Assembly: GCA_028818705.1 (NCBI GenBank)
Contig: JAPPNJ010000131.1
Coordinates: 1 to 51,757 of the forward strand
Direction of reading: 5' to 3'
Length of the DNA: 51,757 nt
DNA from: Candidatus Poribacteria bacterium
Lineage (GTDB): Bacteria; Poribacteria; WGA-4E; WGA-3G
The position numbers were made by a program, and so were the translations under genes. Positions within the stretch are counted from its first letter, which is position 1; each line of letters begins with the position of its first letter. The notes beneath the pieces were generated by a model that worked only from the letters and a program-made list of their open reading frames with translations, was not told the DNA's origin and searched no databases. This document shows, piece by piece, positions 26,470-35,374 of the stretch.

Positions 26470-29400
26470 TTAGCGGATGACGGAAAGTTTGCCGATTCGT
26501 CGATCTGTCTCTGATTCAAGAACATAGACATAAGTTCCGCTACTAATTCCAGAAAGATCCCAAACCTTTCTGTCCCTTTCACGTTCTGTCCCCGCAAACG
26601 ACGCAATACAGTTGCCTGCGACATCATAGATATAAATATGAGTGCCTATAGGCAGTCTGTCAAACGTAACCTGACCACATTCCACCGGATTGGGGTAAAC
26701 AATTGTTTCCGTTAACGTTGGTGCCGGCAGTAGGACCGTCAGTACGCTCGCGGCGGCGTCAAGTTCAGCACCGGATATATCCGAAATTTGCAATGCTTCA
26801 ATCTGATAGCGATTGCCTGTCTGGAAGGCAGCAAGAGGGAACGTGAGAACCACCCGCTGGAGTGACCTATCAAGAATCGCCGAAATTGGTGTATAACTCC
26901 CTAAATGACTTTCTACATCTCCCTGTTTATGCAAACGGTAGCGTCCAGCGTGAGTCGCTGAAATCCCCATCGGTTTGTCAAACTGTATCAAGAGTTGATT
27001 TGGCGGTGAGTAGTCCGCAGTACGCAACCTCGGGCGCCGCGTCGGCATAACAGATACCAAGCCCGATTGTTTTGAAAGTTTACCGTTTGAAGCCCGTGAC
27101 GCAAGCGCGTACCAATAAGTTTGTCCCGTTGCAAGCCCTGTATCCATAAACTCCGTTTCCCGAATCCTTTCACCGACCTGTTTCAGCGAGTCTTGGCGTT
27201 CCCCACGATAGAGGGTATATGTTACAGACTCACCTGCAGCTTCCCATGAAAGAAGAACCGAGTTTTCGCCAATAGGTTTCGCAGTAAGACCCCACGGCGT
27301 GCTAATCAGATGTCCTGATTGCGTACCTGAGGCGAAAACTGTCAAAGCACTATTGCGATTAAACAACAGCACATTTGTGCCGTCGTTGTTAATATCAGCC
27401 ACAATCGGATTAAAAGTGCTTGTAGCGGCGTGATGCCAAATAGGGCGGTAATCTTCTCCGTCATATTGGATAAGATAGAAGTTCGGAGAAACAGCGATGC
27501 ACAACTCATTTTGTCCGTCGTTGTTTGCATCAGCAATAGTCATACCATTTCCGCCATCTCTCACATCGCGAATGCGTTGCGTCCATACAGCGCGGTAGGC
27601 ATCGTTGCCATCTGAAGCGAAAATGGTCAACAGCCAATGATAATAACGGATGTCCAGTGGTGTATTGCCGATTTCGGTGCCGGTCTGGGCACAGATAGCG
27701 AACTCTGCCTTACCATCACCGTCCATATCACCAGCGGCGAAGAGTTGTGGTACACCTTCGGAAAGTGTATGTGTCCATGTTTGTTTGTATTGATTATCCC
27801 CAACCGCCTCGTACAAAAATATATCGCCATCCTGATCGCCTGCTAATATCTCCATCTGTCCATCGCCGTCAAAATCATCCGTAGCAAAATTCGCACTCAA
27901 TCCGTTGTTTCCAAACGTCGGGTTTTCAAGTATAGCCACATTGTGGTGGTTGTTATCTCCACTTGCCTCGTATACAAAGATAGCGTCGGTAACATCATCA
28001 CGCGCGAAGATTTCATCTCTCCCATCTGCATCCGCATCTATGATTGTGCGGCTCCAGTTGCCTTGTGCTTCCCAGATGCGTTCTGTCGGAAACTCGCCGT
28101 GTGCAGGCTGCTCCAGAAGAAGTATTACATCTAAAGCGTTGCACAATACCTCTATCAGTCCGTCGCCATCGGTATCTGATATCGCCTGCGGCCATAGCGA
28201 TTCAGCAAACGAAAAGATTACTTTGAATTTGCCGTTATCCTGTGTCTCAAAAATCTGCGCCAGACCGGTGTCCATATCAGCAGCGATAAGCTCTAATTTC
28301 CCATTTCTGTTCATATCCACTGGCGTGACGATGGCATGCAACCCTTGTTCAGCAGACGCGATTTGCGAGAGATGTAACGGATAAATCGGGGCATCTTGTG
28401 TATTGATTTCATACAACGCACCGTTGTTGTCATCAATTCGTAGAAAACCTGCACTATCTTCTACCGACAGTCGGTACAGGTATCTTCCCACCGGTACGCC
28501 TAAATCGGACATATTCACAATATGGAATAAGTTCTCTGAGTCCGAGTATGCAGTCCTGCTAACGTTTCCGACTGCATCAAGGATCTCTACCTTACCGATA
28601 GATACCTCGTCAGTCTGCCACATAACGACCGAATCAATTCTGTTTCCAGCAAGCCATTTCTGTGATGCATGTCTCGAAATAAGGGGTGCTGTGTGACTCA
28701 CGTCAACTACGACTCTATCTCTCTTGATTTCGTCACTTTCTGTTTTGACATTGAGCCTCAGTGTATATCGGTTCTCCGCTAAATCGGAAGTGTCCCACTT
28801 GTACAAGCAGACGTTGGACTTCGGTTGTGTCTGCACAGGTCCTAACGGAAACCATAGCTTTGGAGTTTCCCCAACCCCATATTCCAGCCAGTACGCAGTA
28901 AACCCGGACCCTCCAGCACTGCCGAAAATCTCGATATTGCTGATATTATTAGGCTCCATTGCTTGAGGAGACATCTGGTGGGCATCGATCTGTGCAATGA
29001 TCTCTGTTGATGCACTAAGTGCGGCGTATGCATCAAGTGAGCCAGCCCCGACGAGAGCGTTAATAAAAAGAGGGTCCGCAGTGGCGATAAGGGTTTCCTG
29101 AACTTTTGTGTTGGTATACGCTGGGTTCGCCGCGATTACCAAACCTGCAGCGCCAGAGACATGCGCCGCTGCCATTGATGTGCCAGATCTATTTTGATAC
29201 CTTCCATTAATATCTGTACTCAGAATTTCCTCGCCGGGTGCAGCAATATCAATAGTCGCCCCAAAATTAGAATCGCTATATAACTGCTTATCTCGTCCAA
29301 GTCCAGCAACAGAAATAACTGTCTTAAGAGCGGCAGGATAGTAAGACCCGCGGACACCTGAGTTTCCGGCTGCACCGACCAACACGCAGCCGCGAGCATA

Positions 29401-30327
29401 GGCGTATGCTAAGGCGTTTTTTATGATGAAAGCGTTTACCGTGTCTCCCCAACTCATATTAATCACTTGTGCGCCGTTATCCGCTGCGTAAACAATCGCC
29501 GCAGCAAGGTCGTCGTTCTGGAGATACTCACCCCCGCCATATTTGAAACCAGCTCTCAACGGCATAAGACGACACTTCCAGGCAATCCCAGCGATTCCAA
29601 CCCCGTTGTTCGCTTCCGCAGCAATAATACCGGAGACATGTGTGCCGTGTCCCGTTTCATCTTCAGGTGCATTGTCTCGCACCGTCCAATCGCCACTACC
29701 CGGTAGCGTCGGAGCATCGCTAAAATCCCAACCGTTGATATCGTCGATGTAACCGTTTCCGTCATCATCAATGCCGTTGTTCAAAATTTCACCACTATTT
29801 CGCCACAGCTGCGAGCGAAATTCAGGATGCCGAGTCGCTATACCGCTATCGACAACAGCCACCGTTACGTGTGGATTTCCTTGTGTAATACCCCACGTTT
29901 CTGGCATATTTATCAACCTCAGATTCCACTGTTCGCCATAACTCGGATCGTTTGGGACTGTTTCTGCACAGGGTTGGCTGAGACGGTTTAACTCGACCGC
30001 TGCAATCGCAGGATGCCGCGCATACCGTCGCTGCAGCGATTCTAATGCCCGTGCCACTGGAAACCGTATAAGATAGATATTCCGAAGTTTTGGATGTTGT
30101 CCGGCAGGCGTAGCAGGTGAGAAGATGGGGGAAACGGATACCGCACCGAGTTGTTGATTCAACTGGTCAAGTTCTGTAGCAGAAACATCTGGATGTAGAC
30201 GCACAATCAATTCGCCAGGGGTGTGAGTGATACGAGAAAAACTGCCCGAGGGACTTTGGGCATAAACGATTTGTCCGTATGTAAACAACAGGAGAATATA
30301 TAGATAGATAAAATTTCGTTTCACCAT
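26470..30327 (-). CDS. secreted subtilase with FG-GAP repeats and sorting-like tail
   Basis: A 1285-aa exported serine protease of family S8. Signal peptide at the start (FIYLYILLLFTYGQIVYAQS). A propeptide-like stretch (GELIVRLHPDVSATELDQL) precedes the catalytic domain, with Asp about 159 (VAVVDSGIATRHPE), His about 227 (GHGTHVSGI) and Ser about 382 (GTSMAAAHVSGAAGL). Then at least seven VCBS-type calcium loops (DMNRNGKLEL, DTDGDGLIEV, DFDGDGQMEI and others), one FN3 domain (VLLSWEAAGESVTYTLYRG) and a final domain ending SSGTYVYVLE...IGKLSVI, like type A type-IX sorting domains. ATG 30327 has AGGA 8 nt upstream. Convergent with the HEAT-TPR gene (7-nt gap). Confidence 0.9.
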   Translation of the reverse strand: MVKRNFIYLYILLLFTYGQIVYAQSPSGSFSRITHTPGELIVRLHPDVSATELDQLNQQLGAVSVSPIFSPATPAGQHPKLRNIYLIRFPVARALESLQRRYARHPAIAAVELNRLSQPCAETVPNDPSYGEQWNLRLINMPETWGITQGNPHVTVAVVDSGIATRHPEFRSQLWRNSGEILNNGIDDDGNGYIDDINGWDFSDAPTLPGSGDWTVRDNAPEDETGHGTHVSGIIAAEANNGVGIAGIAWKCRLMPLRAGFKYGGGEYLQNDDLAAAIVYAADNGAQVINMSWGDTVNAFIIKNALAYAYARGCVLVGAAGNSGVRGSYYPAALKTVISVAGLGRDKQLYSDSNFGATIDIAAPGEEILSTDINGRYQNRSGTSMAAAHVSGAAGLVIAANPAYTNTKVQETLIATADPLFINALVGAGSLDAYAALSASTEIIAQIDAHQMSPQAMEPNNISNIEIFGSAGGSGFTAYWLEYGVGETPKLWFPLGPVQTQPKSNVCLYKWDTSDLAENRYTLRLNVKTESDEIKRDRVVVDVSHTAPLISRHASQKWLAGNRIDSVVMWQTDEVSIGKVEILDAVGNVSRTAYSDSENLFHIVNMSDLGVPVGRYLYRLSVEDSAGFLRIDDNNGALYEINTQDAPIYPLHLSQIASAEQGLHAIVTPVDMNRNGKLELIAADMDTGLAQIFETQDNGKFKVIFSFAESLWPQAISDTDGDGLIEVLCNALDVILLLEQPAHGEFPTERIWEAQGNWSRTIIDADADGRDEIFARDDVTDAIFVYEASGDNNHHNVAILENPTFGNNGLSANFATDDFDGDGQMEILAGDQDGDIFLYEAVGDNQYKQTWTHTLSEGVPQLFAAGDMDGDGKAEFAICAQTGTEIGNTPLDIRYYHWLLTIFASDGNDAYRAVWTQRIRDVRDGGNGMTIADANNDGQNELCIAVSPNFYLIQYDGEDYRPIWHHAATSTFNPIVADINNDGTNVLLFNRNSALTVFASGTQSGHLISTPWGLTAKPIGENSVLLSWEAAGESVTYTLYRGERQDSLKQVGERIRETEFMDTGLATGQTYWYALASRASNGKLSKQSGLVSVMPTRRPRLRTADYSPPNQLLIQFDKPMGISATHAGRYRLHKQGDVESHLGSYTPISAILDRSLQRVVLTFPLAAFQTGNRYQIEALQISDISGAELDAAASVLTVLLPAPTLTETIVYPNPVECGQVTFDRLPIGTHIYIYDVAGNCIASFAGTERERDRKVWDLSGISSGTYVYVLESETDRRIGKLSVIR

Positions 30328-30357
30328 AAATAGTCCTATGCGCAGCATGTACCTAAA

Positions 30358-30386
30358 TTGTATTTTTGGATGGAGTGTGCTATACT
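30358..30386 (+). promoter_or_regulatory. sigma-70 promoter of the acetolactate synthase-like gene
   Basis: TTGTAT at 30358-30363 and TATACT at 30381-30386 with a 17-nt spacer, about 140 nt upstream of the start at 30528. It lies in the gap between divergent genes. Confidence 0.6.
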
Positions 30387-30527
30387 GTTAATGGTATGGA
30401 ATTCGTGAAGAAAAAACAAATTTTTTATCCTGAGGGTCATCAATATCACTAAGTTTAGCGTTAAGACATTCCAGTAACTGACTTAGGATTCATCATTTGT
30501 TGTTAATAAACATAAGGAAATACACTC

Positions 30528-32165
30528 ATGAAAGCATCAGAACTCACGGTTAAATGCCTTGAAAATGAAAACGTTGACTACATTTTTGGAATACCCGGTG
30601 AAGAAAACTTGGATTTGATGGATGCCTTATTGGAATCAAAGATTCAATTTATTCAAACGCGTGATGAACGCGGGGCCGCCTTCATGGCGGATGTCTATGG
30701 TCGCTTGACTGGTCGTGCTGGTGTCTGCCTTGCTACCCTCGGTCCCGGAGCCATGAACCTCGTCACGGGAGTCGCTGATGCCAATATGGATAGAGCACCT
30801 CTCGTCGCTATTACCGGTCAAGCGAGTCTCGACAGGATGCACAAAGAGTCACACCAATACATGGATGTCGTTTCTGTCTTCAAACCGATGACGAAATGGA
30901 ACACCCTCATCCACCTACCCGAAATCATCCCCGAATCCATTAGCAAAGCCTTCAAAACTGCAACAGGGGAAAAACCCGGAGCTACCCATATCGATTTTCC
31001 TGAGGACGTAGCAAAGATGCAGATTGACGCCGCACCTGTCCCGCACGACTTTCCGAGCGAAGCAGAGCCTGTTGTCTCTTGTCTGCAACGTGCTGCGCAA
31101 CTCATTAACGACGCGAAACACCCTATTATCCTCGCAGGGAATGGTGTCGTCCGACAAGGTGCCTCTCGAATGCTGACCCAATTCGCGGAAATGACAAATA
31201 TCCCAGTTGCCCACACCTTTATGGGCAAAGGAAGCATCCCGTGGACTCATCGACTCTCTTTGCTCAGTGTTGGATTGCAAGCGAATGATTTCGTTTCTTG
31301 TGGGTTTGACCGCGCGGACCTCGTCATCGCCATCGGCTATGATATTGTCGAATACCATCCGAGTCTCTGGAACCCGAACCGCGACAAGAAGCTCGTTCAT
31401 ATTGACACAGAACCGAGTGAAAGTGATGCTGCGTATGTCACTGATGTCGAAATGGTGGGGAACATTCGACAGAGTCTTAAACATTTGATGGCGCAAGAAA
31501 TTTACCCTAAAGATTCAGAGTATGCCTCAAATACTTTGCGGAAAATCATACTCGATCAACTCGATGAACACCGCGATGACACGGCATTTCCGATGAAACC
31601 ACAAAAAATCTTGAGCGATGTCCGTTCTGTACTTGCTGAAGATGATATCCTTATTTCTGATGTTGGCGCACACAAAATGTGGATTGCGCGGATGTATCCC
31701 TGCTACCAGCCAAATACTTGCATCATCTCCAACGGATTTGCCGCAATGGGCATTGCCGTACCAGGGGCTATCGCTGCCAAACTGACCTATCCCGAACGCA
31801 AATGTTTGGCTGTCTGTGGTGATGGCGGATTCCTTATGAACTCTCAGGAACTCGAAACCGCCGTGCGAGTCGGGGTTCCATTTGTCACGCTTATCTTCAA
31901 TGATGAAGCTTATGGGCTTATTGAGTGGAAACAGATGAACGGTTTTGGTAGACCCGCACACATCGATTTTACGAACCCTGATTTTGTCACCTATGCTGAA
32001 GCTTTCGGCGCCAAGGGCTATAAAGTCGAAGGTAGCGACGAACTTGTTCCTATACTGAATGATGCGTTCACGCAGAAGGTCCCCTCGGTCATTGACTGTC
32101 CCGTTGATTACGCCGAGAATCTACGATTGACTAACGAGCTTGGGCATCTAACATGCCCCATTTAA
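30528..32165 (+). CDS. acetolactate synthase-like ThDP enzyme
   Basis: Second member of the acetohydroxyacid synthase family in the window (545 aa). The catalytic Glu is in QTRDERGAAFMADVYGR; the ThDP motif runs from CGDGGFLMNSQELETA to LIFNDEAYGLIEWKQ. The N-terminal FGIPGEENLDLMDAL differs from biosynthetic IlvB (FGVNGGAAMPIFDAL) and recalls catabolic AlsS-type or uncharacterised IlvB homologues. No small subunit follows and it stands alone with its own promoter, so a role in acetoin formation or another 2-oxo acid reaction is more likely than in Val/Ile synthesis (inference). AAGGA lies 11 nt before the ATG. Confidence 0.85.
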   Translation: MKASELTVKCLENENVDYIFGIPGEENLDLMDALLESKIQFIQTRDERGAAFMADVYGRLTGRAGVCLATLGPGAMNLVTGVADANMDRAPLVAITGQASLDRMHKESHQYMDVVSVFKPMTKWNTLIHLPEIIPESISKAFKTATGEKPGATHIDFPEDVAKMQIDAAPVPHDFPSEAEPVVSCLQRAAQLINDAKHPIILAGNGVVRQGASRMLTQFAEMTNIPVAHTFMGKGSIPWTHRLSLLSVGLQANDFVSCGFDRADLVIAIGYDIVEYHPSLWNPNRDKKLVHIDTEPSESDAAYVTDVEMVGNIRQSLKHLMAQEIYPKDSEYASNTLRKIILDQLDEHRDDTAFPMKPQKILSDVRSVLAEDDILISDVGAHKMWIARMYPCYQPNTCIISNGFAAMGIAVPGAIAAKLTYPERKCLAVCGDGGFLMNSQELETAVRVGVPFVTLIFNDEAYGLIEWKQMNGFGRPAHIDFTNPDFVTYAEAFGAKGYKVEGSDELVPILNDAFTQKVPSVIDCPVDYAENLRLTNELGHLTCPI

Positions 32166-32491
32166 ATTAGAAACCTAATGTCAGTTTCAATCCCACTGAC
32201 ACATGGTAAATATTATTATCTCTCATAAATTAATCTTCATTTATGGTGGATTACATGAATATGTTGACACATCTATGGATATGGATTGAAGCAAAACCCC
32301 AACCTGGTAGGCGCGGTTTCCAAATTATGCTATAGAGCATAATTTATCTTTGCTTTACATTCCGCACCGTTGTAGAGTGTCTAAGTAATTCTAAAATCTA
32401 CCATAGTTTGTGGCTGATGTTAATTTTAACCTTTCGTCTCATTGTTTTCCGAGATGCTTCGTTTTTTCACAGGAGGATACGCTACCAAAAA
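32166..32491. repeat. 326-nt intergenic region with a dispersed element
   Basis: No gene is seen. A palindrome head GGTAGGCGCGGTTTCC begins at 32306. Further on, 32375-32431 (GTGTCTAAGTAATTCTAAAA, CTACCATAGT, AATTTTAAC) matches 48660-48699 upstream of the TIR gene, except for 15 extra nt (TTTGTGGCTGATGTT) here. AGGAGG at 32471-32476 lies 15 nt before the mtnA start, farther than usual. Confidence 0.55.
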
Positions 32492-33532
32492 ATGGCAGTT
32501 TCAACAATTGAGTGGGCGGATGGCAGGATCCAGTTGATTGATCAGACGCTGTTGCCCAACGAATTCAAACAAATTTATTGTGATGACCTCCCCTCAATCT
32601 GGGAAGCCATTAAGTCGCTGCGTGTGCGGGGAGCACCCGCGATCGGCATCGCAGGTGCTTTGGGAGCCGTGCTGGGGATTTGGAATTCCACTGCGAAGAC
32701 CTACGACGCTTTTGCTGCCGAACTCAAATCCGCTACCGACTACTTGGCAACCTCGCGACCGACAGCCGTTAATCTCTTTTGGGCGTTGGATAGGATAACA
32801 CGAACGGCACAAGAGAACCAGCACCTGCAGGTTTCCGAACTCAAAGAAGTACTACTCGCAGAGGCTTCGGAGATTATCGCTGAGGATAAGGCGATGTGTC
32901 GCGCCATCGGGCAACACGGAATGGCATTGCTAAATGAGAATGATACTATTCTCACGCACTGTAACGCTGGCGGATTGGCAACCTCTGATTATGGAACCGC
33001 TTTGGCTGTGATGTTCAGCGCACACGAAGCCGGTAAGCAGATACAGGTTTACGCAGATGAAACGCGGCCCCTCTTACAAGGCGCACGTCTCACCACTTGG
33101 GAGTTGATGCAAGCCGGAATAGATGTGACCCTTATCTGTGACAATATGGCAGCGCAAGTTATGAAAGAGGGCAAAATCCAGTGTGTTATTGTTGGCGCCG
33201 ATCGGATTGCCGCCAACGGTGATACCGCAAATAAGATTGGCACTTACAATGTCGCTGTCCTCGCTGATGCACATGACATTCCCTTTTATGTCGCCGCACC
33301 GACTTCAACATTGGACTACGCCCTTGAAACAGGCGCGGAGATTCCTATCGAACAGCGGTCAGCAGAAGAGGTAACGGAGGGATTCGGAAAAGTAACCGCA
33401 CCTAAAGGCGTGAAGGTCTATAGTCCGGCATTTGATGTCACACCTGCAGCACTGGTCACGGCGATCATTACCGAAAAAGGTGTAGCGCGCCCACCTTATA
33501 CAGCGAGTTTGCAGGCTTTCCAGGACGCGTAG
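32492..33532 (+). CDS. mtnA: methylthioribose-1-phosphate isomerase
   Basis: Isomerises 5-methylthioribose 1-phosphate to methylthioribulose 1-phosphate in the methionine salvage pathway. Family signatures are clear: SLRVRGAPAIGIAGA near the N-terminus, the catalytic Cys (about 155) in THCNAGGLATSDYGTAL, the substrate segment DETRPLLQGARLTTWEL, and the catalytic Asp (about 235) in VGADRIAANGDTANKIGTY. 346 aa from ATG 32492 (MAVSTIEWAD), the usual length; starts farther upstream are not family-like. No other salvage genes are adjacent, although the amidohydrolase is convergent with it. Confidence 0.94.
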   Translation: MAVSTIEWADGRIQLIDQTLLPNEFKQIYCDDLPSIWEAIKSLRVRGAPAIGIAGALGAVLGIWNSTAKTYDAFAAELKSATDYLATSRPTAVNLFWALDRITRTAQENQHLQVSELKEVLLAEASEIIAEDKAMCRAIGQHGMALLNENDTILTHCNAGGLATSDYGTALAVMFSAHEAGKQIQVYADETRPLLQGARLTTWELMQAGIDVTLICDNMAAQVMKEGKIQCVIVGADRIAANGDTANKIGTYNVAVLADAHDIPFYVAAPTSTLDYALETGAEIPIEQRSAEEVTEGFGKVTAPKGVKVYSPAFDVTPAALVTAIITEKGVARPPYTASLQAFQDA

Positions 33533-33553
33533 ACTGCATACATCCCTGATGTA

Positions 33554-34840
33554 TCACGCTGCTTTCGCAATACTTGCACGGGTGCCTTCAATATCGAAGC
33601 AGGTGTACTGATTGGTATTCATAATCCGAGTCGCAAATTCCATTGCCTGTTTCTCAGTGAGATAACCGTCTGCAATTTCGGCTTCAAGGGCACGGCGGAT
33701 TTCGTTCCTTGCTTGAATTGCGTATGCCATCGCACTCGTTGGCCAGCCTGTGTCACCGCCGAAGGCGAACAGTTTATTCGATGGCACCGCATGGATGCAC
33801 CGGCGGAGGAAATCACGTGAACTGTACGGATCGATGCTCCACGCCCAACAGAAATCTACCCAAATGTTTCGATAGTGCTTGGCGAGTGCCACCAATTCGT
33901 CGTTGTAGGGGTAAGCGATATGCATCAGGACAAACTTTGCATCGAGATACTGCGCGAACAAGGCACACATATTCCCTGCTGGAATACGTCGAACCGGCAT
34001 CCGGTCATTTCCTGCATAGTAACCCGTGTGAATTTTGAAGGGGAGATTGTGTTCAATTGTGAGTTCAACACCGCGTGCCCAGCACCAATCACCCAGACAC
34101 AGGCGCGTTGCTTCATCGATTTCTTCGGTAGGCTTTGTTAGCACGGCATTGAGTGCGGCGGAAGCCTCGGCATCACTCCGTTCGATCCAGTTGAGCGTAC
34201 GATTGTAAGCATGTTGCGATTTTACAGCAATGGCGCAAGGTGCATGTTTAGCAAAAATCGCCTCCATCCCGCGTTTTAGAGAGGCAAGATCACTGACTTC
34301 AACGCCTGTCTCGGCGTGAATAGTGCTTGGGTCTACTTGACCGTTACAAAATGTTGCCCACGAGAGATCATAAAGGAAAAAATCAAGACCAGAGGTATCT
34401 GGGGTACACTGCCAACTGAAATCATCTGTTTGAATATGGTCGAGATTCGCGATGTCGTGTAAAATGTGATAACGTTTGCCGGGCGTGCGAAGCGTCTTGA
34501 GGTGATCGGCACCTGCGAGTCCATCGCCTGTCAGTTCGTCGAGTCCATAGATGTGTTTTGCGATAAGGCTGACAGCTTCGCCATATCCAGTAAACTGTGT
34601 TGCTTCCCATGCGTCTCGGATACCTTCAAATCGTGATGCAATATCTTGGGAAGCGTCCATCAGGTTACGCATCGCTTCTGGGGATGCGCCGGCTGTTACT
34701 AAGTCAGCAGGCACATAGTTCCCGAACAAATCTTGGAGGATATCAGGTCCATTCTCGACCCAATCGTTTTCACGCCGCATGTGCTCGTGTGTATCAACGA
34801 GGCGGATAGATTGAATGTGATGTGTCAAATCAGTTGCCAT
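33554..34840 (-). CDS. amidohydrolase-family metal-dependent hydrolase
   Basis: A 428-aa TIM-barrel hydrolase. The first metal motif H-x-H appears in RLVDTHEHMRRE. Later strand-end motifs fit the superfamily: His in IKIHTGYYAG-like strand LPFKIHTGYY, His in FVLMHIAYPYNDE, and Asp in FAFGGDTGWPTS. The N-terminal layout with a lengthy insertion and the FGGDTGW end resemble the uronate isomerase/amidohydrolase 2 branch, but the substrate cannot be named. AGGAGG lies 8 nt before the ATG. It is convergent with mtnA (21-nt gap) and is not in an operon. Confidence 0.8.
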   Translation of the reverse strand: MATDLTHHIQSIRLVDTHEHMRRENDWVENGPDILQDLFGNYVPADLVTAGASPEAMRNLMDASQDIASRFEGIRDAWEATQFTGYGEAVSLIAKHIYGLDELTGDGLAGADHLKTLRTPGKRYHILHDIANLDHIQTDDFSWQCTPDTSGLDFFLYDLSWATFCNGQVDPSTIHAETGVEVSDLASLKRGMEAIFAKHAPCAIAVKSQHAYNRTLNWIERSDAEASAALNAVLTKPTEEIDEATRLCLGDWCWARGVELTIEHNLPFKIHTGYYAGNDRMPVRRIPAGNMCALFAQYLDAKFVLMHIAYPYNDELVALAKHYRNIWVDFCWAWSIDPYSSRDFLRRCIHAVPSNKLFAFGGDTGWPTSAMAYAIQARNEIRRALEAEIADGYLTEKQAMEFATRIMNTNQYTCFDIEGTRASIAKAA

Positions 34841-35126
34841 GTGGGACCTCCTAAAAAATTAGAGACTAAAAACGCAGTATCCATATAGGACGCTTTAGTT
34901 TTTGCCTCTAAGTATGGTTTGGGAAGACGGATGTTAGCATTTTTACGAAATAATGCGTAACTTTTCACGCCATATCTCGTAAAAAGTATACATACACATA
35001 AAGCAAGTATAGATAAGACTGTGGTGATCTATAAAAAACTGACAACTGAAAACCGAGAACTAAATAACCCAAATATCCACAGTCCTATACTTGACAAATA
35101 TGTTGAAATGTGTTTTACTATATAAT
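34841..35126. other. intergenic region with palindrome, ECF-like element and heptamers
   Basis: No gene is seen between the amidohydrolase and the cold-shock gene leader. GCATTTTTACGAAATAATGC (34937-34956) is a near copy of the palindrome at 45397-45418 in front of the ECF gene. Just after it come TAACTTTT and TCTCGTAAA, a degenerate form of the ECF promoter element. Heptamers TGACAAC, TGAAAAC, CGAGAAC, TAAATAA follow at 35040-35067, then a sigma-70-like promoter. Confidence 0.5.
35091..35121 (+). promoter_or_regulatory. promoter of the cold-shock gene leader
   Basis: TTGACA at 35091-35096 with TACTAT at 35116-35121 (19-nt spacer); an overlapping TATAAT at 35121-35126 is too far from the -35. 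Spacing is long, so strength is uncertain. Transcription would start near 35128, about 247 nt before the coding start. Confidence 0.5.
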
Positions 35127-35374
35127 GTTTTAGCGATTCGCCTCTGCTTTGCGTACCGCAAGGCATAATTTGTGGGTTCTGCATCTGGTGGCGAAACCTG
35201 TTACAGAGAAGCAAGGTTATCCTATTATAAGATAGCAGGTTTATTCTGTCAAGAAAAACAGTAAATGCCGGGAGGCTCATGGCAAGCTGCCTCCATAAAA
35301 GACAAATGCTCGCGTAGGAACGTGAATGGTTAGTGTCATCTTTCTGAAAAGAGACAAGACCGCAGGAGCATATA
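35127..35374 (+). ncRNA. structured leader of the cold-shock/Sm-like gene
   Basis: The transcript between promoter and gene has several stems visible by eye: TTCGCC 35137-35142 with GGCGAA 35190-35195, enclosing TTGCG-tac-CGCAA 35149-35161; AAACCTG 35194-35200 with CAGGTTT 35236-35242; and GGAGGC 35271-35276 with GCCTCC 35289-35294. It may be a temperature- or protein-responsive 5' leader, or an independent small RNA. It does not match 6S, SRP, tmRNA or RNase P landmarks I could check. CAGGAG lies 7 nt before the downstream ATG. Confidence 0.4.

Noticed and set aside
30528..32165. Oxalyl-CoA decarboxylase or sulfoacetaldehyde acetyltransferase as identity of the second ThDP enzyme.
   Set aside because: The RDERGAAFMADVYGR and LGPGAMNLVTGVADA segments are nearer to acetolactate synthase; no CoA-specific residues could be identified.
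35029..35280. An 83-codon minus-strand frame upstream of the cold-shock gene.
   Set aside because: It overlaps the heptamer repeat, the promoter and the structured leader; no coding signature.
35127..35374. 6S RNA identity for the leader before the cold-shock gene.
   Set aside because: GAGAAGC and the general length are suggestive, but the long closing stem and central bubble of 6S could not be built.
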